NCBI GenBank assembly: GCA_029784795.1 | Contig: JAFMAW010000002.1 | Span: forward strand, 71,928-135,927 | Origin: Nitrososphaerota archaeon | Lineage (GTDB): Archaea > Thermoproteota > Nitrososphaeria > Nitrososphaerales > UBA183 | Direction: 5' to 3' | Length of the DNA: 64,000 nt | In this document: positions 1 to 7,491 of the stretch, piece after piece | How positions within the stretch are numbered: position 1 is the first letter of the stretch | Layout: every line of letters starts with the position of its first letter | Notes under the pieces: generated by a model | Seen by the model: the letters and a program-made list of their open reading frames with translations, nothing else | The model's database searches: none | Told to the model about the DNA's origin: nothing | Program-made: the position numbers and the translations under genes

Positions 1-1
1 C

Positions 2-253
2 GTGTGGAAAAGATACAGATACAACAAGCTCCCTGAATTGGTCTATCAGTTCTATAGACGCGCTCCGGGACTTTGGTATGTTCATCGGATGAACATCGAC
101 TGGTTAGGTGCTGGAAATGAAGAAGCTCTGAATCGGTTCTGGGATGAGGAAGAACCTTGGGAAGAGCGGGGGTATCCAAAAGGCGATGTCGAGCTTGGCA
201 TTGAAGGGGCGCTGCCCGAACTTGTCAAAAGAGGCCTCCTGACCGAAGAGTAA
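2..253 (+). CDS. hypothetical protein, possibly 5'-truncated by the window edge
   Basis: This is an 83-residue frame that opens with GTG at the very edge of the window, so the true start may lie outside. It is rich in aromatic and charged residues (Trp/Tyr-rich first 45 residues, then an acidic DEEEPWEE stretch). No signal peptide or membrane segment is visible and I do not recognise the family. Codon use is less GC-rich than the glycosyltransferase downstream. It ends with TAA directly before a 288-nt stretch without a convincing gene. Confidence 0.5.
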   Translation: MWKRYRYNKLPELVYQFYRRAPGLWYVHRMNIDWLGAGNEEALNRFWDEEEPWEERGYPKGDVELGIEGALPELVKRGLLTEE

Positions 254-516
254 ATGCCGCTTGGCTCAAAGAACAGCGTCAATCCCTTTCACCATCTGAC
301 GCTCGGTACCATAGGTTCTCGCTGTGGCATGGATCGCTTATCCTGGGTCCCTGAGGCGCGCCCCATCAGAATCTGGCGAAGCTCGAGAAGTCTCCAAGGA
401 TGCGCGAGCCTGGGAGTGACCATCAGTCCCGTTGCCCTGGGGCACGAGATGAAGGACGGCGAAGGCCGTGCCGGAGTGCAGGGCCCCTCTCCAGTCATGG
501 GCCGAGGGGCAAGGCT

Positions 517-531
517 ATTCAATAAATACGC
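517..531 (+). promoter_or_regulatory. TATA-like element before the glycosyltransferase
   Basis: The AT-rich run TATTCAATAAATACG stands out in a GC-rich background. It lies about 20-25 nt before the ATG at 542, the spacing of a leaderless archaeal transcript. It is the main reason for choosing ATG 542 over the ATG at 254 in the same frame. In the 254-541 interval I see no other gene. Confidence 0.5.
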
Positions 532-541
532 ACTACCGGGC

Positions 542-1579
542 ATGAACATCGTGCCGAGGATACTCTACGGGGTCAGCCCCATAGGGCTGGGGCACGCCAC
601 CCGGTCCCTGGTGGTAGCCAGGGAGCTGGAGAGGAGGGGGGCCGAGGTCATGATGTTCTCCGGGGGGAAGGCGGCCGAGTTCCTGAGGGGGTGCGGCGTG
701 GCGGTGGAGGACTTTGTGGAAGACGCCGGGCCGAAGGTCGTCGGGGGAGAGATGAAGAACGCGGCCGCCTGGTACGTCAGGTCTTGGCTCGCGCAGCGGA
801 GGAACGTGCCGAAGGCTCTGAGGCTGGCGGGCGCCTTCGCCCCGGACGTGGTGGTGTGCGACGAGGAGTTCTCAGGCACGGTCGCGGCTGGGGAGCTGGG
901 GGTCAGCCGGGTCTTCATAGCCGACGAGCTGGAGCTCGGCTTCGCCCGCGGACGCGTGGCCCGGGCGATAGAGAGGAGGGTGGAGAGGTGGTACGGGGGG
1001 CTACTCGACGCCGTGGACATGCTGATAGTCCCCGAAGAGGGGAAGGACGCCGGGAACAGGCGGTACGTGGGCCCGATCGTGCGGGCTACGACGGCGGGGT
1101 GTCTCGAGGTCCGGAGGAGGCACGGCCTCCCTGAAGGGAGGATGGTGCTGGTGAGCCTGAGCGGGAGCGGCGCCGGGAGGGAACTCGCGTCCAGGGCCCT
1201 GGACGCCCTTGGTTCCGTGCAGGGGGGCCGTCCCTCGCTGGTCGTGACAGGGAACAGGGGGCCGAAGTTCCATGGCGAAGGGGTCTATGACCTCGGGGTG
1301 GTGAGGGACAACCAGGACCTGGTCGCCTGCGCGGACCTGGTCGTCTCGACCGCGGGGAAGAGCACGATAGACGAGGCGGCCGCAGCGGGGACCCCCATCA
1401 TCGTCGTCCCCATCAGGAACCACGCGGAGCAGGAGAGGAACGCGGCGGCGTTCGGCTACTCGGCGGGGGACTCGGCCAGGCTGAAGGAGCTGATACCGTT
1501 GAAGCTGTCAGCCAGGGAGGGAGCCAGACCCTGCCACGGCGAGGTCAAGGCGGCGGAGCTCATCATGTCGCTAGCCTAG
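542..1579 (+). CDS. MJ1255-type glycosyltransferase (GT28/MurG-like fold)
   Basis: The 345-residue product starts MNIVPRILYG and carries the N-terminal glycine-rich loop GLGHATRS (about residues 12-20) typical of GT-B transferases that use nucleotide sugars. The C-terminal half has a GT28-like donor site: VSLSGSGAG, then VSTAGKSTIDEAAAAGTP near residues 275-295, then a PIRNHAEQERNA segment. By family it would move a sugar onto a lipid or protein acceptor at the membrane; the substrate is not readable. The frame stays open upstream to 254, but that part has atypical codons and a TATA box precedes 542, so the short form is preferred. Confidence 0.75.
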   Translation: MNIVPRILYGVSPIGLGHATRSLVVARELERRGAEVMMFSGGKAAEFLRGCGVAVEDFVEDAGPKVVGGEMKNAAAWYVRSWLAQRRNVPKALRLAGAFAPDVVVCDEEFSGTVAAGELGVSRVFIADELELGFARGRVARAIERRVERWYGGLLDAVDMLIVPEEGKDAGNRRYVGPIVRATTAGCLEVRRRHGLPEGRMVLVSLSGSGAGRELASRALDALGSVQGGRPSLVVTGNRGPKFHGEGVYDLGVVRDNQDLVACADLVVSTAGKSTIDEAAAAGTPIIVVPIRNHAEQERNAAAFGYSAGDSARLKELIPLKLSAREGARPCHGEVKAAELIMSLA

Positions 1580-1603
1580 CCCCGCGGGCCGCACGGCAGC
1601 AGG

Positions 1604-2323
1604 TCAGGGCGCCCTGCGGGCCTCGGCTTCCTTCTCCTGGACCTCGCGGAGCGAGGAGATCAGCGCTTCGTCGGTCGGAATCCCGGACAGCGCCAGCACG
1701 AGTTGCTCCTTCCTGGCCAGCTCGACGGCCAGGGGGTCCACCTCCCTCGGTCCGTGGATCACCACCATCCTCGGCTTGAGCTGCGACACCCTGATGGCGA
1801 CCAGTGGGCTCCTCCCCATCCCCACCTTGGTGAAGACCAGCGCCCGCTCGGTGGTGGCCCCGAATATCCTGTAGAAGTCGTAGCCAGAAAGGGCGTAGAT
1901 CGTCTTTATGCTATCGACGACAGTGTACCCGTAGAGCTTCACCTCGTCGGGGTCCCCCGCGAGGACAGTCGCGTCCAGGGCGCGGAGTAGCTTCGAGGCC
2001 TCGAGGGGGGCCGGGAACTCGCCTATGGAGAGTATCGCCTGGTCGTCCCCGCTTGAGACGAGCTTGGAGACCACCCTCTCCTTCCCCTCGTCGAGCCTCA
2101 CCAGGGCCTCGACGTACTTCTTGACGAACTGCACCCCCGGGGAGGGCCTGCGGCCCGACTCGTAGTCGCTGAGGACAGATGCGGAGATCCCGAGGGCGCG
2201 CGCCAGGGCGACCTGCTTGATCCCGAGCCTGTCTCTCCATGCCCTCATGGCCCGCCCTGCGTCTGGGCTGGCGACCACGTCCCCGGCTATGCGCGCCAGA
2301 GCGTCGCTGGCTGGTGGTTCCAT
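1604..2323 (-). CDS. XRE-family HTH transcriptional regulator with C-terminal archaeal domain
   Basis: This is a 239-residue protein. Residues about 25-75 form a Cro/C1-type helix-turn-helix (RLGIKQVALARALGISASVL followed by SDYESGRRPSPG). The remaining about 150 residues form an alpha/beta domain with the segment KVGMGRSPLVAIRVSQLKP. This architecture matches archaeal COG1709-like regulators, which I name from memory. It probably binds DNA and senses a ligand or partner through the C-terminal part. Convergent with the glycosyltransferase; downstream of, and perhaps co-transcribed with, the nucleotidyltransferase-like gene. Confidence 0.75.
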   Translation of the reverse strand: MEPPASDALARIAGDVVASPDAGRAMRAWRDRLGIKQVALARALGISASVLSDYESGRRPSPGVQFVKKYVEALVRLDEGKERVVSKLVSSGDDQAILSIGEFPAPLEASKLLRALDATVLAGDPDEVKLYGYTVVDSIKTIYALSGYDFYRIFGATTERALVFTKVGMGRSPLVAIRVSQLKPRMVVIHGPREVDPLAVELARKEQLVLALSGIPTDEALISSLREVQEKEAEARRAP

Positions 2324-2365
2324 GGAGTTAGCCGGTTGACGTAGGACAGATAAGCCTTTGGCGAA

Positions 2366-3343
2366 CTATTCGCCCCCACGAGGCCTCTTCGCCAGAGCGG
2401 CGACCTGCTCCTTCAGCGACGCCACGCCATGCCTGACGGCAGGTTCCTCTCTGGCGAGCCCCAGCTGCCTCACGAGCCGCTCCCCCAGGAGCCGACCGTC
2501 CCCCGAGGTGAGGGTGGAGAGGCTGTCCTTGGGGCGGGGACGAAGGAGGGCCGTGACCCCGTCCACAAGCTCTTTGCCGAGGAACGAGTAGCATTCGGCG
2601 AGTTCCTTGCGGGTCACAAGCTCCTCGGCCTTGGCCGAGAGGATCTCGGTCTTGGCGGCGGACCACTCGGACTCCCCTGACATACCTCTTGCCCGGAGTA
2701 TGTCGTGCAGGACCGTCACCCCCTCCAGCCTCGCCCCGCACCCTGCCCGGCTGGCCGCCTCCAGGCCTGCCCCGGCTGCTACGGCCTCGAAGCTCTTCGC
2801 CGCGCCCTTTGAGAGCGCCCGGAGCTGGGACAGCAGGTGGCTGGGGGACGGGACAGTCTCGCTGGCGAGGAGGAATGCGCCAGCGAACTCTTGGCTCGCC
2901 GCGAGGAGCCAGAAGTCGGCGTCGATGAGGGTCCCCTTCTCGAGCGCATCCTCGGCCCTCCCCAAGGCCTTCAGGGCCGAGCCCAGGCGCGCCGTGCTCG
3001 CCGCTTCGGCCGAGGAGGAGAGGGTCGCCGAGCTCGTGGCTATGGCTGTGGAAAGAACCAGAGTGGTGTCGCGGACCGGCTTCGCCGAAGCAACAGAGAG
3101 GGCGCGCTCCGGCTTGGGTCTCAGCACCTCGTCCTCGGTGACAAAGGCCGCGTCGACGAACACGTCGCCCAGCTTGAGGGACGTCCCAGGCCGCGGCTCG
3201 TCGGTCACTATCAGGATGTCGAACTCGCAGCTGTACCTCTGAATCCCCCTCGACGCGCATCCCACCAGGGCGACCGCCGAGTCGAGGTATGTGTCGAGGA
3301 TCGGCCTCAGGTGCTCGGCCACTGGCCCGGTCTTGCCTTTCAT
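2366..3343 (-). CDS. nucleotidyltransferase-like protein with helical (HEPN-like) C-terminal region
   Basis: 325 residues. The N-terminal about 110 residues resemble a minimal nucleotidyltransferase fold: VALVGCASRGIQRYSCEFDILIV corresponds to the usual GS..(x)..D-x-D strand-loop, split here as GCASRGIQRYS then EFDILIV. Only one Asp of the usual DxD pair is obvious, so catalysis is uncertain. Residues about 115-200 are helical, with a DFWLLAASQEFAGAFLLASE segment as in proteins pairing a nucleotidyltransferase with a HEPN-type bundle. It lies divergent to tfb across about 240 nt. Confidence 0.55.
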   Translation of the reverse strand: MKGKTGPVAEHLRPILDTYLDSAVALVGCASRGIQRYSCEFDILIVTDEPRPGTSLKLGDVFVDAAFVTEDEVLRPKPERALSVASAKPVRDTTLVLSTAIATSSATLSSSAEAASTARLGSALKALGRAEDALEKGTLIDADFWLLAASQEFAGAFLLASETVPSPSHLLSQLRALSKGAAKSFEAVAAGAGLEAASRAGCGARLEGVTVLHDILRARGMSGESEWSAAKTEILSAKAEELVTRKELAECYSFLGKELVDGVTALLRPRPKDSLSTLTSGDGRLLGERLVRQLGLAREEPAVRHGVASLKEQVAALAKRPRGGE

Positions 3344-3460
3344 GAGGGAGTCGCCTTTCTGCAGCTCTGAAAACGACCTATGAAAACGTGCCAGAGGGCC
3401 GGTCGCGCGACTCCTGCCGCTCTAATTCTGTTCGATAATTTGAATGTGCGTTGAAATTCC

Positions 3461-3468
3461 TATAAAAG
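3461..3468 (+). promoter_or_regulatory. TATA box of the tfb gene
   Basis: TATAAAAG, preceded by TTCC (BRE-like). It would place transcription start near 3488-3493, giving a leader of about 90 nt to the preferred ATG at 3581. Confidence 0.6.
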
Positions 3469-3580
3469 AGGCTAAACACATAAATATGTGTCAGGGAGGG
3501 AGTTCCATGTAAGTATTTCGCTAGTGGTAGATTTGTTCGCAGACAAAGACTTCTCGCGACTGATGCGCCTGCAAAAGGCA

Positions 3581-4471
3581 ATGGACAAGTGTCCCCGATG
3601 CGGCAAGGGTCCAATGATCGTCGACTCTGCAGGGGGGGAGCTCTTCTGTGGCGCATGCGGTTTCGTGGTCAAGGAGAAGATAGAGGAGATCGGGCCCGAG
3701 TGGAGGGCGTTCTCCAAGGAGGAGAAGGACGACAGGAGCAGGGGAGGCATACCCACCTCCATAGCCATGCACGACATGGGGCTGGCCACTGTCATAGGCG
3801 GGATCAACAAGGACGCGTCGGGGAAGTCGCTCTCGGCGTCCATGAAGGCGACGGTGGAGAGGCTCAGGACCTGGGACTCGCGCAGCCAGGTGCACGAGCC
3901 TGTGGACAGGAACCTGAGGCAGGCTTTCAGTGAGCTGGACCGGCTTTCCGACAAGCTGTCGGTCTCTGACGCCGTGGTCGAGAAGGCGGCCTACGTGTAC
4001 AGGAAGGCCCTCGAGCGCGGGCTGGTCAGAGGGAGGTCGATCTCGGCGATAATCGCGGCGTCGCTCTATGCGGCTTGCAGAGACACCCAGACCCCGAGGA
4101 CCCTGAAGGACCTGGCCGCGGTCAGCAACGTGAAGAAGAAGGACATCGCGCGATGCTACAGGCTCCTGCTCAAGGAGATGGACATCAAGATGCCCGTGGT
4201 GGACCCCACGAAGTGCATCTCGAGGATCGCGTCCAAGGCAGGGCTCTCCGAGAAGACGAAGAGGAGGGCGCTCGAGATACTCAAGAGGGCCGAGGAGACG
4301 AGGATTTCAGCCGGGAAGGACCCGATGGGCCTTGCGGCCGCCGCCCTCTATGTCGCCTGCACCCTCGAAGGGGAGGACAAGACCCAGAAGGACGTCGCCG
4401 AGGCGGCGGGGGTGACCGAAGTCACGATAAGGAACAGGTACAAGGGGCTCAGGTCGGCCCTGGGCATCTGA
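3581..4471 (+). CDS. tfb: transcription initiation factor B (TFIIB homologue)
   Basis: TFB bridges TBP bound at the TATA box and RNA polymerase. The 296-residue form starts MDKCPRCGKG. The zinc ribbon is CPRCG...CGACG within the first 25 residues. The B-reader/linker follows (GPEWRAFSKEEKDDRSRGG, then PTSIAMHDMGLATVIGG). Two cyclin repeats fill the rest, the first with SAIIAASLYAACRDTQTPRT, the second with GLAAAALYVACTLEGEDKTQ, plus a C-terminal VTEVTIRNRYKGL helix. The frame is open back to GTG 3488, but codons before 3581 are AT-rich and unlike the gene body. Expressed from its own TATA box with an unusual leader. Confidence 0.93.
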   Translation: MDKCPRCGKGPMIVDSAGGELFCGACGFVVKEKIEEIGPEWRAFSKEEKDDRSRGGIPTSIAMHDMGLATVIGGINKDASGKSLSASMKATVERLRTWDSRSQVHEPVDRNLRQAFSELDRLSDKLSVSDAVVEKAAYVYRKALERGLVRGRSISAIIAASLYAACRDTQTPRTLKDLAAVSNVKKKDIARCYRLLLKEMDIKMPVVDPTKCISRIASKAGLSEKTKRRALEILKRAEETRISAGKDPMGLAAAALYVACTLEGEDKTQKDVAEAAGVTEVTIRNRYKGLRSALGI

Positions 4472-4493
4472 GGATATTCAGGTCGCTCCCGAC

Positions 4494-4541
4494 CGTCGGA
4501 CCCGCCATCTGCCGCTCTCTTTCTCTCTCCGCCCCTGCAGA
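4494..4541 (+). terminator. pyrimidine-rich putative terminator after tfb
   Basis: The convergent interval 4472-4666 contains a pyrimidine tract (CTCTCTTTCTCTCTCC, near 4514-4530) of the kind that can end archaeal transcription. No gene is seen in the interval. Confidence 0.3.
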
Positions 4542-4666
4542 TGACAGAGGGGCCAGCGCTGAGGTGAGCGTGCTTCACGCGCGAGGCTTTCTTGGCTCCA
4601 CGCTCCCCGCTCCGCGACCCCCCGACGTCCGAGAGCGCTGGGCAGCCCTGACGGGAGGCGGTCAGC

Positions 4667-5182
4667 CTAAGTCGGCGGGACTGTCTCCAGGCCTGTGACG
4701 ACCGGCCTGAGAGCCTGCGAGGTGCTTATGGCCGTCATGTCGGCTGAGATCTCAAGGACTATGGTGGTGGTCTTCCCCGACGCTATGGTGAAGCGCATCG
4801 GGACCTTGATCTGCCCGCTCGGGACAGTCAGTGTGACGTTGGTCCCGCTCACCGTGGCCACCGCGGCCGTTATCCCGAACCTGACCATGGTGTAGTTCCC
4901 CGCGGGGATGCTGTTCTTCCCGAGCATCCTGGTGACGCTCTGCAGCGCCAGAAGGTCGAAGGTCGTCGCGTTGACTTTGTAGTTCACGCTGGCGTTACCA
5001 GGCCCCTGTAGGGTGATGTCAGTGATCGTGAGATAGATGTGGGTGACGTTGCTCCCTGCGGGGGAGTCCTTCACACCGACGACCAGGCTTCCGCTCGGGG
5101 TTCTCAGCAGCGCCGTCGCCGCGACACCTACGACCACTATCACCACGACGGCTATCGCGACGGCTACGATCTTCGTCTTCAA
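4667..5182 (-). CDS. exported DUF4382-domain protein
   Basis: 171 residues. Residues 3-27 are a strongly hydrophobic signal anchor (IVAVAIAVVVIVVVGVAATAL). The rest matches the DUF4382 pattern: GSLVVGVKDSP, THIYLTITDITLQ, TFDLLALQSV, IPAGNYTMVRFGI, a beta-rich carboxypeptidase-regulatory-like extracellular domain. Ser/Thr/Asn-rich, as usual for archaeal surface proteins. Function unknown; likely exposed on the cell surface. Convergent with tfb. Confidence 0.75.
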   Translation of the reverse strand: MKTKIVAVAIAVVVIVVVGVAATALLRTPSGSLVVGVKDSPAGSNVTHIYLTITDITLQGPGNASVNYKVNATTFDLLALQSVTRMLGKNSIPAGNYTMVRFGITAAVATVSGTNVTLTVPSGQIKVPMRFTIASGKTTTIVLEISADMTAISTSQALRPVVTGLETVPPT

Positions 5183-5289
5183 TCCTCGCTCTGCTTCGCG
5201 AAGGGCGTATTTAGCATAGCGCGTTTGAACATGACGGGCTGCCGCCGAGCGACTGCGTCAGATATCAAATCCCGGCCACCGCATTTCTG

Positions 5290-5317
5290 ATTTGAACCTA
5301 ACTACGTCTAGGAACCG
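5290..5317 (+). repeat. 28-bp repeat, copy A
   Basis: Begins ATTTGAACCTAACTACGTC and ends TAGGAACCG. It matches copy D (7486-7513) at 23 of 28 positions and copy B (6201-6228) at 21 of 28, ungapped. It sits just beyond the 3' end of the PIN toxin gene. Confidence 0.7.
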
Positions 5318-5407
5318 CTCTACTCAGATTCACTGTTCTGCATGTGGGGTGCCCGACCGAAATTCCAGGTGGTAGCAAATTCAGGCGTTCTTGAGTTCGT
5401 TCCAGTC

Positions 5408-5908
5408 CTACGAATCCTCAGCCTGTCTCCCTTGCAAGGTATTCTCCCATTTGAAGTACTCCTCTTGCAGCGCCTCCCACAAGGGAGGAAGGTCAACCGA
5501 CTGTCTCAGAATGTCTGCACTTGTCACCACACGCACCTTGGACTGTTTCTTGAAGTGCGGGTCGTGAGACCAGACGGGGAGGCCGTGTGCCATCGCGAGT
5601 GCCAAGAATTCGGCGTCCTCTGGATCTATCGGGTCCATAATCGATTTCGCTTCCGACATCTTATGGGTGTACTCCTTTGTCATCGCGGTCCTGACGTAAT
5701 AGCCAATTTGGTTCGTGAAGGCCCGGAAGTCGAAGTCAGGTCTCCGCTTTGTCCACTCAGTTCTGTGCTCCCAGAGCTCGTCGACCCCTTTATAGGGAGT
5801 GGACAACTCGAGCTCGAGGCTCTTGACGATTTTCCCCGTCAACTTCCCCGGGTCGAGCAGCCAGGATACTAGGATGGTTGTATCGACGACGTACTTGGTC
5901 TGCACCAC
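5408..5908 (-). CDS. PIN-domain toxin (VapC-like ribonuclease)
   Basis: 166 residues with the PIN acidic set: D9 (KYVVDTTILVSWLL), E44 (GVDELWEH), D95/D98 (PIDPEDAEFLALA) and D116 (VWSHDPHF). PIN toxins are Mg-dependent endoribonucleases held inactive by a cognate antitoxin. It starts with GTG two nucleotides after the stop of the antitoxin gene, a typical TA operon. A C-terminal extension of about 30 residues (EALQEEYFKW...) goes beyond the usual about 130-residue VapC. Flanked by 28-bp repeat copies A and B. Confidence 0.85.
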   Translation of the reverse strand: MVQTKYVVDTTILVSWLLDPGKLTGKIVKSLELELSTPYKGVDELWEHRTEWTKRRPDFDFRAFTNQIGYYVRTAMTKEYTHKMSEAKSIMDPIDPEDAEFLALAMAHGLPVWSHDPHFKKQSKVRVVTSADILRQSVDLPPLWEALQEEYFKWENTLQGRQAEDS

Positions 5909-5910
5909 GG

Positions 5911-6168
5911 CTACGCCGTTTTCTTGATGACGCTGCGAGGATGCTGTACTGCGAGGGCCCGCCGGAGTATCTCCTCGTCCGAAAGGCCCGGTTCCGCGAA
6001 CCGCTCCAGTAGCTTCTCCGCCTGAAGCTGCCTTTCAAAGGCCTTCGTGGCGACCCTGCTCCAGTTCGTCTCTGGATGCTCCTTCAGTTCTCTCTTCAGA
6101 GTCGCTGGTATGCTGATGTTCATGGGAACCGTTCCTTCCTTCTTGCTCATGACAGTCCCGATGCGCAT
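5911..6168 (-). CDS. VapB-like antitoxin (copy 1)
   Basis: 85 residues as the longest form; in-frame ATGs at residue 7 (MSKKEG) and 16 (MNISIP) are also possible, the last matching the start of the paralogue at 6910-7131. The N-terminal strand NISIPATLKRELKE followed by NWSRVATKAFERQL is a ribbon-helix-helix-type DNA-binding antitoxin core. The C-terminal LSDEEILRRALAVQ should wrap the toxin. Stop is 2 nt before the PIN toxin start; probably autoregulated. Confidence 0.8.
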   Translation of the reverse strand: MRIGTVMSKKEGTVPMNISIPATLKRELKEHPETNWSRVATKAFERQLQAEKLLERFAEPGLSDEEILRRALAVQHPRSVIKKTA

Positions 6169-6200
6169 TGGTGCGCATTTAAGTCTTTAGCCGAAGACGT

Positions 6201-6228
6201 ATTTGAACTAAATTGCGTTCAAGAACCG
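6201..6228 (+). repeat. 28-bp repeat, copy B
   Basis: Begins ATTTGAACTAAATTGCG and ends AAGAACCG, 21 of 28 positions identical to copy A. It lies upstream of the vapB-like start, on the same strand as copies A and D. Confidence 0.65.
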
Positions 6229-6242
6229 GCCACCGCAGTTAA

Positions 6243-6270
6243 GATTTGAACCCAGTTGCGGACTGTGAAA
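6243..6270 (+). repeat. degenerate half-copy of the 28-bp repeat (copy C)
   Basis: ATTTGAACCCAGTTGCGG matches the first half of the repeat; the second half is decayed. It follows copy B by 14 nt. Between B and C lies GGCCACCGCA, which also occurs just before copy A (5274-5284 region), so the repeated context is longer than 28 bp. Confidence 0.45.
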
Positions 6271-6361
6271 GACGGCCTGCTCCTGCCAACTTTTCTGTGC
6301 AGTTGCAGTACCGCTCCTTGACTGACTGAGCGGCGAGGGTCTCTCGTCCGTGGACGACCCA

Positions 6362-6559
6362 TCAAGCAGGGACCGCGGCTCGGGCCAACTGTTTGAGTAC
6401 TCCCTTCTTCCTCAGGCCCCAGACTTCAATTCCCATCACTTCGCCCTTCTTGTCGAGCTCCACAACCACCTCGTCCTCCACCTCCCTCACGCTTTCCGCT
6501 GGGCCGTCCTTGAAGTGGAAGTATAGTATGTCGACTTCAGGGTCGTAGCTGAGCTTCAT
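6362..6559 (-). CDS. DUF2283 family protein (putative antitoxin partner)
   Basis: 65 residues. The opening MKLSYDPEVDILYFHFKDGP followed by an acidic EVEDEVVVELDKKGEVMGIEV is the DUF2283 signature. These small proteins are usually encoded beside DUF4258 proteins in presumed toxin-antitoxin pairs. Its start overlaps the end of the upstream DUF4258 gene by 4 nt, indicating translational coupling. The C-terminus VLKQLARAAVPA is slightly longer than usual. Confidence 0.8.
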   Translation of the reverse strand: MKLSYDPEVDILYFHFKDGPAESVREVEDEVVVELDKKGEVMGIEVWGLRKKGVLKQLARAAVPA

Positions 6560-6825
6560 ATTTCCGTCCAGACTCCTCTTCCGAGCTTCCGCCTAATAAG
6601 CCTGTTAACGTCTGACGCGTGATAGGCTGTGACCACCCGGTTCGCCTTCACCCGGGGGACATAGATTACGACGGGGTATCTGTGATTGGTCTTCTTCACG
6701 GCTACTAGGGACGAAGATTCGGTGTCCTTGAACAAGCTGTCGGGTCTTTGGACGGCTTCAGCCACCTGTTTCCTTGTCACCCGCCTTAGGTGAAGCCTCT
6801 CCCAGGCGTGAATACTGAACTCCAG
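6556..6825 (-). CDS. DUF4258 family protein (putative toxin), near-cognate start
   Basis: From the first canonical start (GTG, 6780) the product has 74 residues, but this lacks the conserved N-terminal motif of DUF4258. The same frame continues upstream and encodes IHAWERLHLRRVTRKQV (6813-6763), which restores the family's H-A-x-E-R-(M/L)-x-x-R motif. Between the upstream TGA (6847-6849) and GTG 6780 only CTG (6823-6825, 6832-6834) or ATT codons could initiate. I give the CTG at 6823-6825 as the likely start; the alternative is a gene that lost its start. The DUF2283 partner overlaps its 3' end. Confidence 0.6.
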   Translation of the reverse strand: MEFSIHAWERLHLRRVTRKQVAEAVQRPDSLFKDTESSSLVAVKKTNHRYPVVIYVPRVKANRVVTAYHASDVNRLIRRKLGRGVWTEI

Positions 6826-6909
6826 CGATGTCAGCGAGCTCCTGCGTCATCGCCGGGGCGGGTCGGGAATTTAAGGCAGGGTAGGTAGCAGTCACGTGCA
6901 GCACCAGGG

Positions 6910-7131
6910 CTACGCCGCCTTCTTGATGATGTCTCGAGGGTACTGGACGCGGAGACCCCGCCTGAGGATTTCCCTGTCGGAAAGGCTCTGCTCTGCGAGC
7001 TGCTCCAGAATCTTGTCCGTCTGGAGCTGCCTTTCGAAGGCCTTCGTCGCGACCCTGCTCCAGTTCGTCTCCGGGTGCTTCTTCAATTCTTTTTTCAGGG
7101 CCGCCGGGACGCTGATGCTCATAGGAATCAT
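6910..7131 (-). CDS. VapB-like antitoxin (copy 2), orphan
   Basis: 73 residues, clearly a paralogue of the antitoxin at 5911-6168: KKHPETNWSRVATKAFERQL versus KEHPETNWSRVATKAFERQL, and LSDREILRRGLRVQYP versus LSDEEILRRALAVQHP. No PIN toxin follows: after its stop the sequence has no VVDTTIL-type start and runs into the DUF4258 region. It is therefore an orphan antitoxin, divergent to a broken relE at 7146. It could protect against the neighbouring PIN toxin or repress the shared promoter. Confidence 0.8.
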   Translation of the reverse strand: MIPMSISVPAALKKELKKHPETNWSRVATKAFERQLQTDKILEQLAEQSLSDREILRRGLRVQYPRDIIKKAA

Positions 7132-7145
7132 ACGGCCTGAAGTGA

Positions 7146-7491
7146 ATGTACGAGCTAGAAGTCAGGCAGCACGTCGACCGGATCTTCAAGAAACTCTCGA
7201 AAAGGGACCGGAAACAGATGGAGGCGACAGGCAGAAAGATTGGCGAGATTCTGCGGGAGCCCCACGCCTTCAAGGCCATGCGCTTCCCGCTTGTGGGGAT
7301 GAGGAGAGCCCACTTCGGAAAGTCACGCCCTGCTGTTCTCGATTGACTGGTAAAGGAAGACTGTCGTTCTCGAAGACTACGAGCATCATGATCGGGTCTA
7401 CGAGGGGAGGTGGCTCTGGTTTGCCCGCGTAACTCATTCCCCGGAGGTGTCGCAGCCAGACGGGTTCGACACCTTCAATGCGTCAATCTGA
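7146..7491 (+). pseudogene. RelE-family toxin, frameshifted
   Basis: The first frame (7146-7346) encodes YELEVRQHVDRIFKKLSKRD and ILREPHAFKAMRFPLVGMRRAHFGKS, the RelE core. It then ends early. The missing tail is found in the +1 frame: LLFSIDW at 7330-7350, then a TAA (7351-7353), then KTVVLEDYEHHDRVYEG. So there is one frameshift near 7321-7330 plus an in-frame nonsense codon. A normal RelE of about 90 residues would end near 7415. The product should be inactive. Confidence 0.75.

Noticed and set aside
254..541. 96-residue N-terminal extension of the glycosyltransferase
   Set aside because: Atypical codons, no homology signal, and a TATA-like box directly before ATG 542.
4519..4560. ATGACAG...CTGA in the tfb downstream gap as a C/D box RNA
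   Set aside because: C box mismatched at two positions and no second box pair.
5286..5304. GATTTGAACC resembling the T-arm of a tRNA on the minus strand (also at 6242-6252)
   Set aside because: The flanking bases do not pair into a T-stem or acceptor stem, and no anticodon arm is found; the sequence belongs to the 28-bp repeat.
6758..7279. 173-residue minus-strand frame across the TA patch
   Set aside because: Overlaps the orphan antitoxin in another frame and contains no domain signal; the real genes there are the antitoxin and DUF4258.
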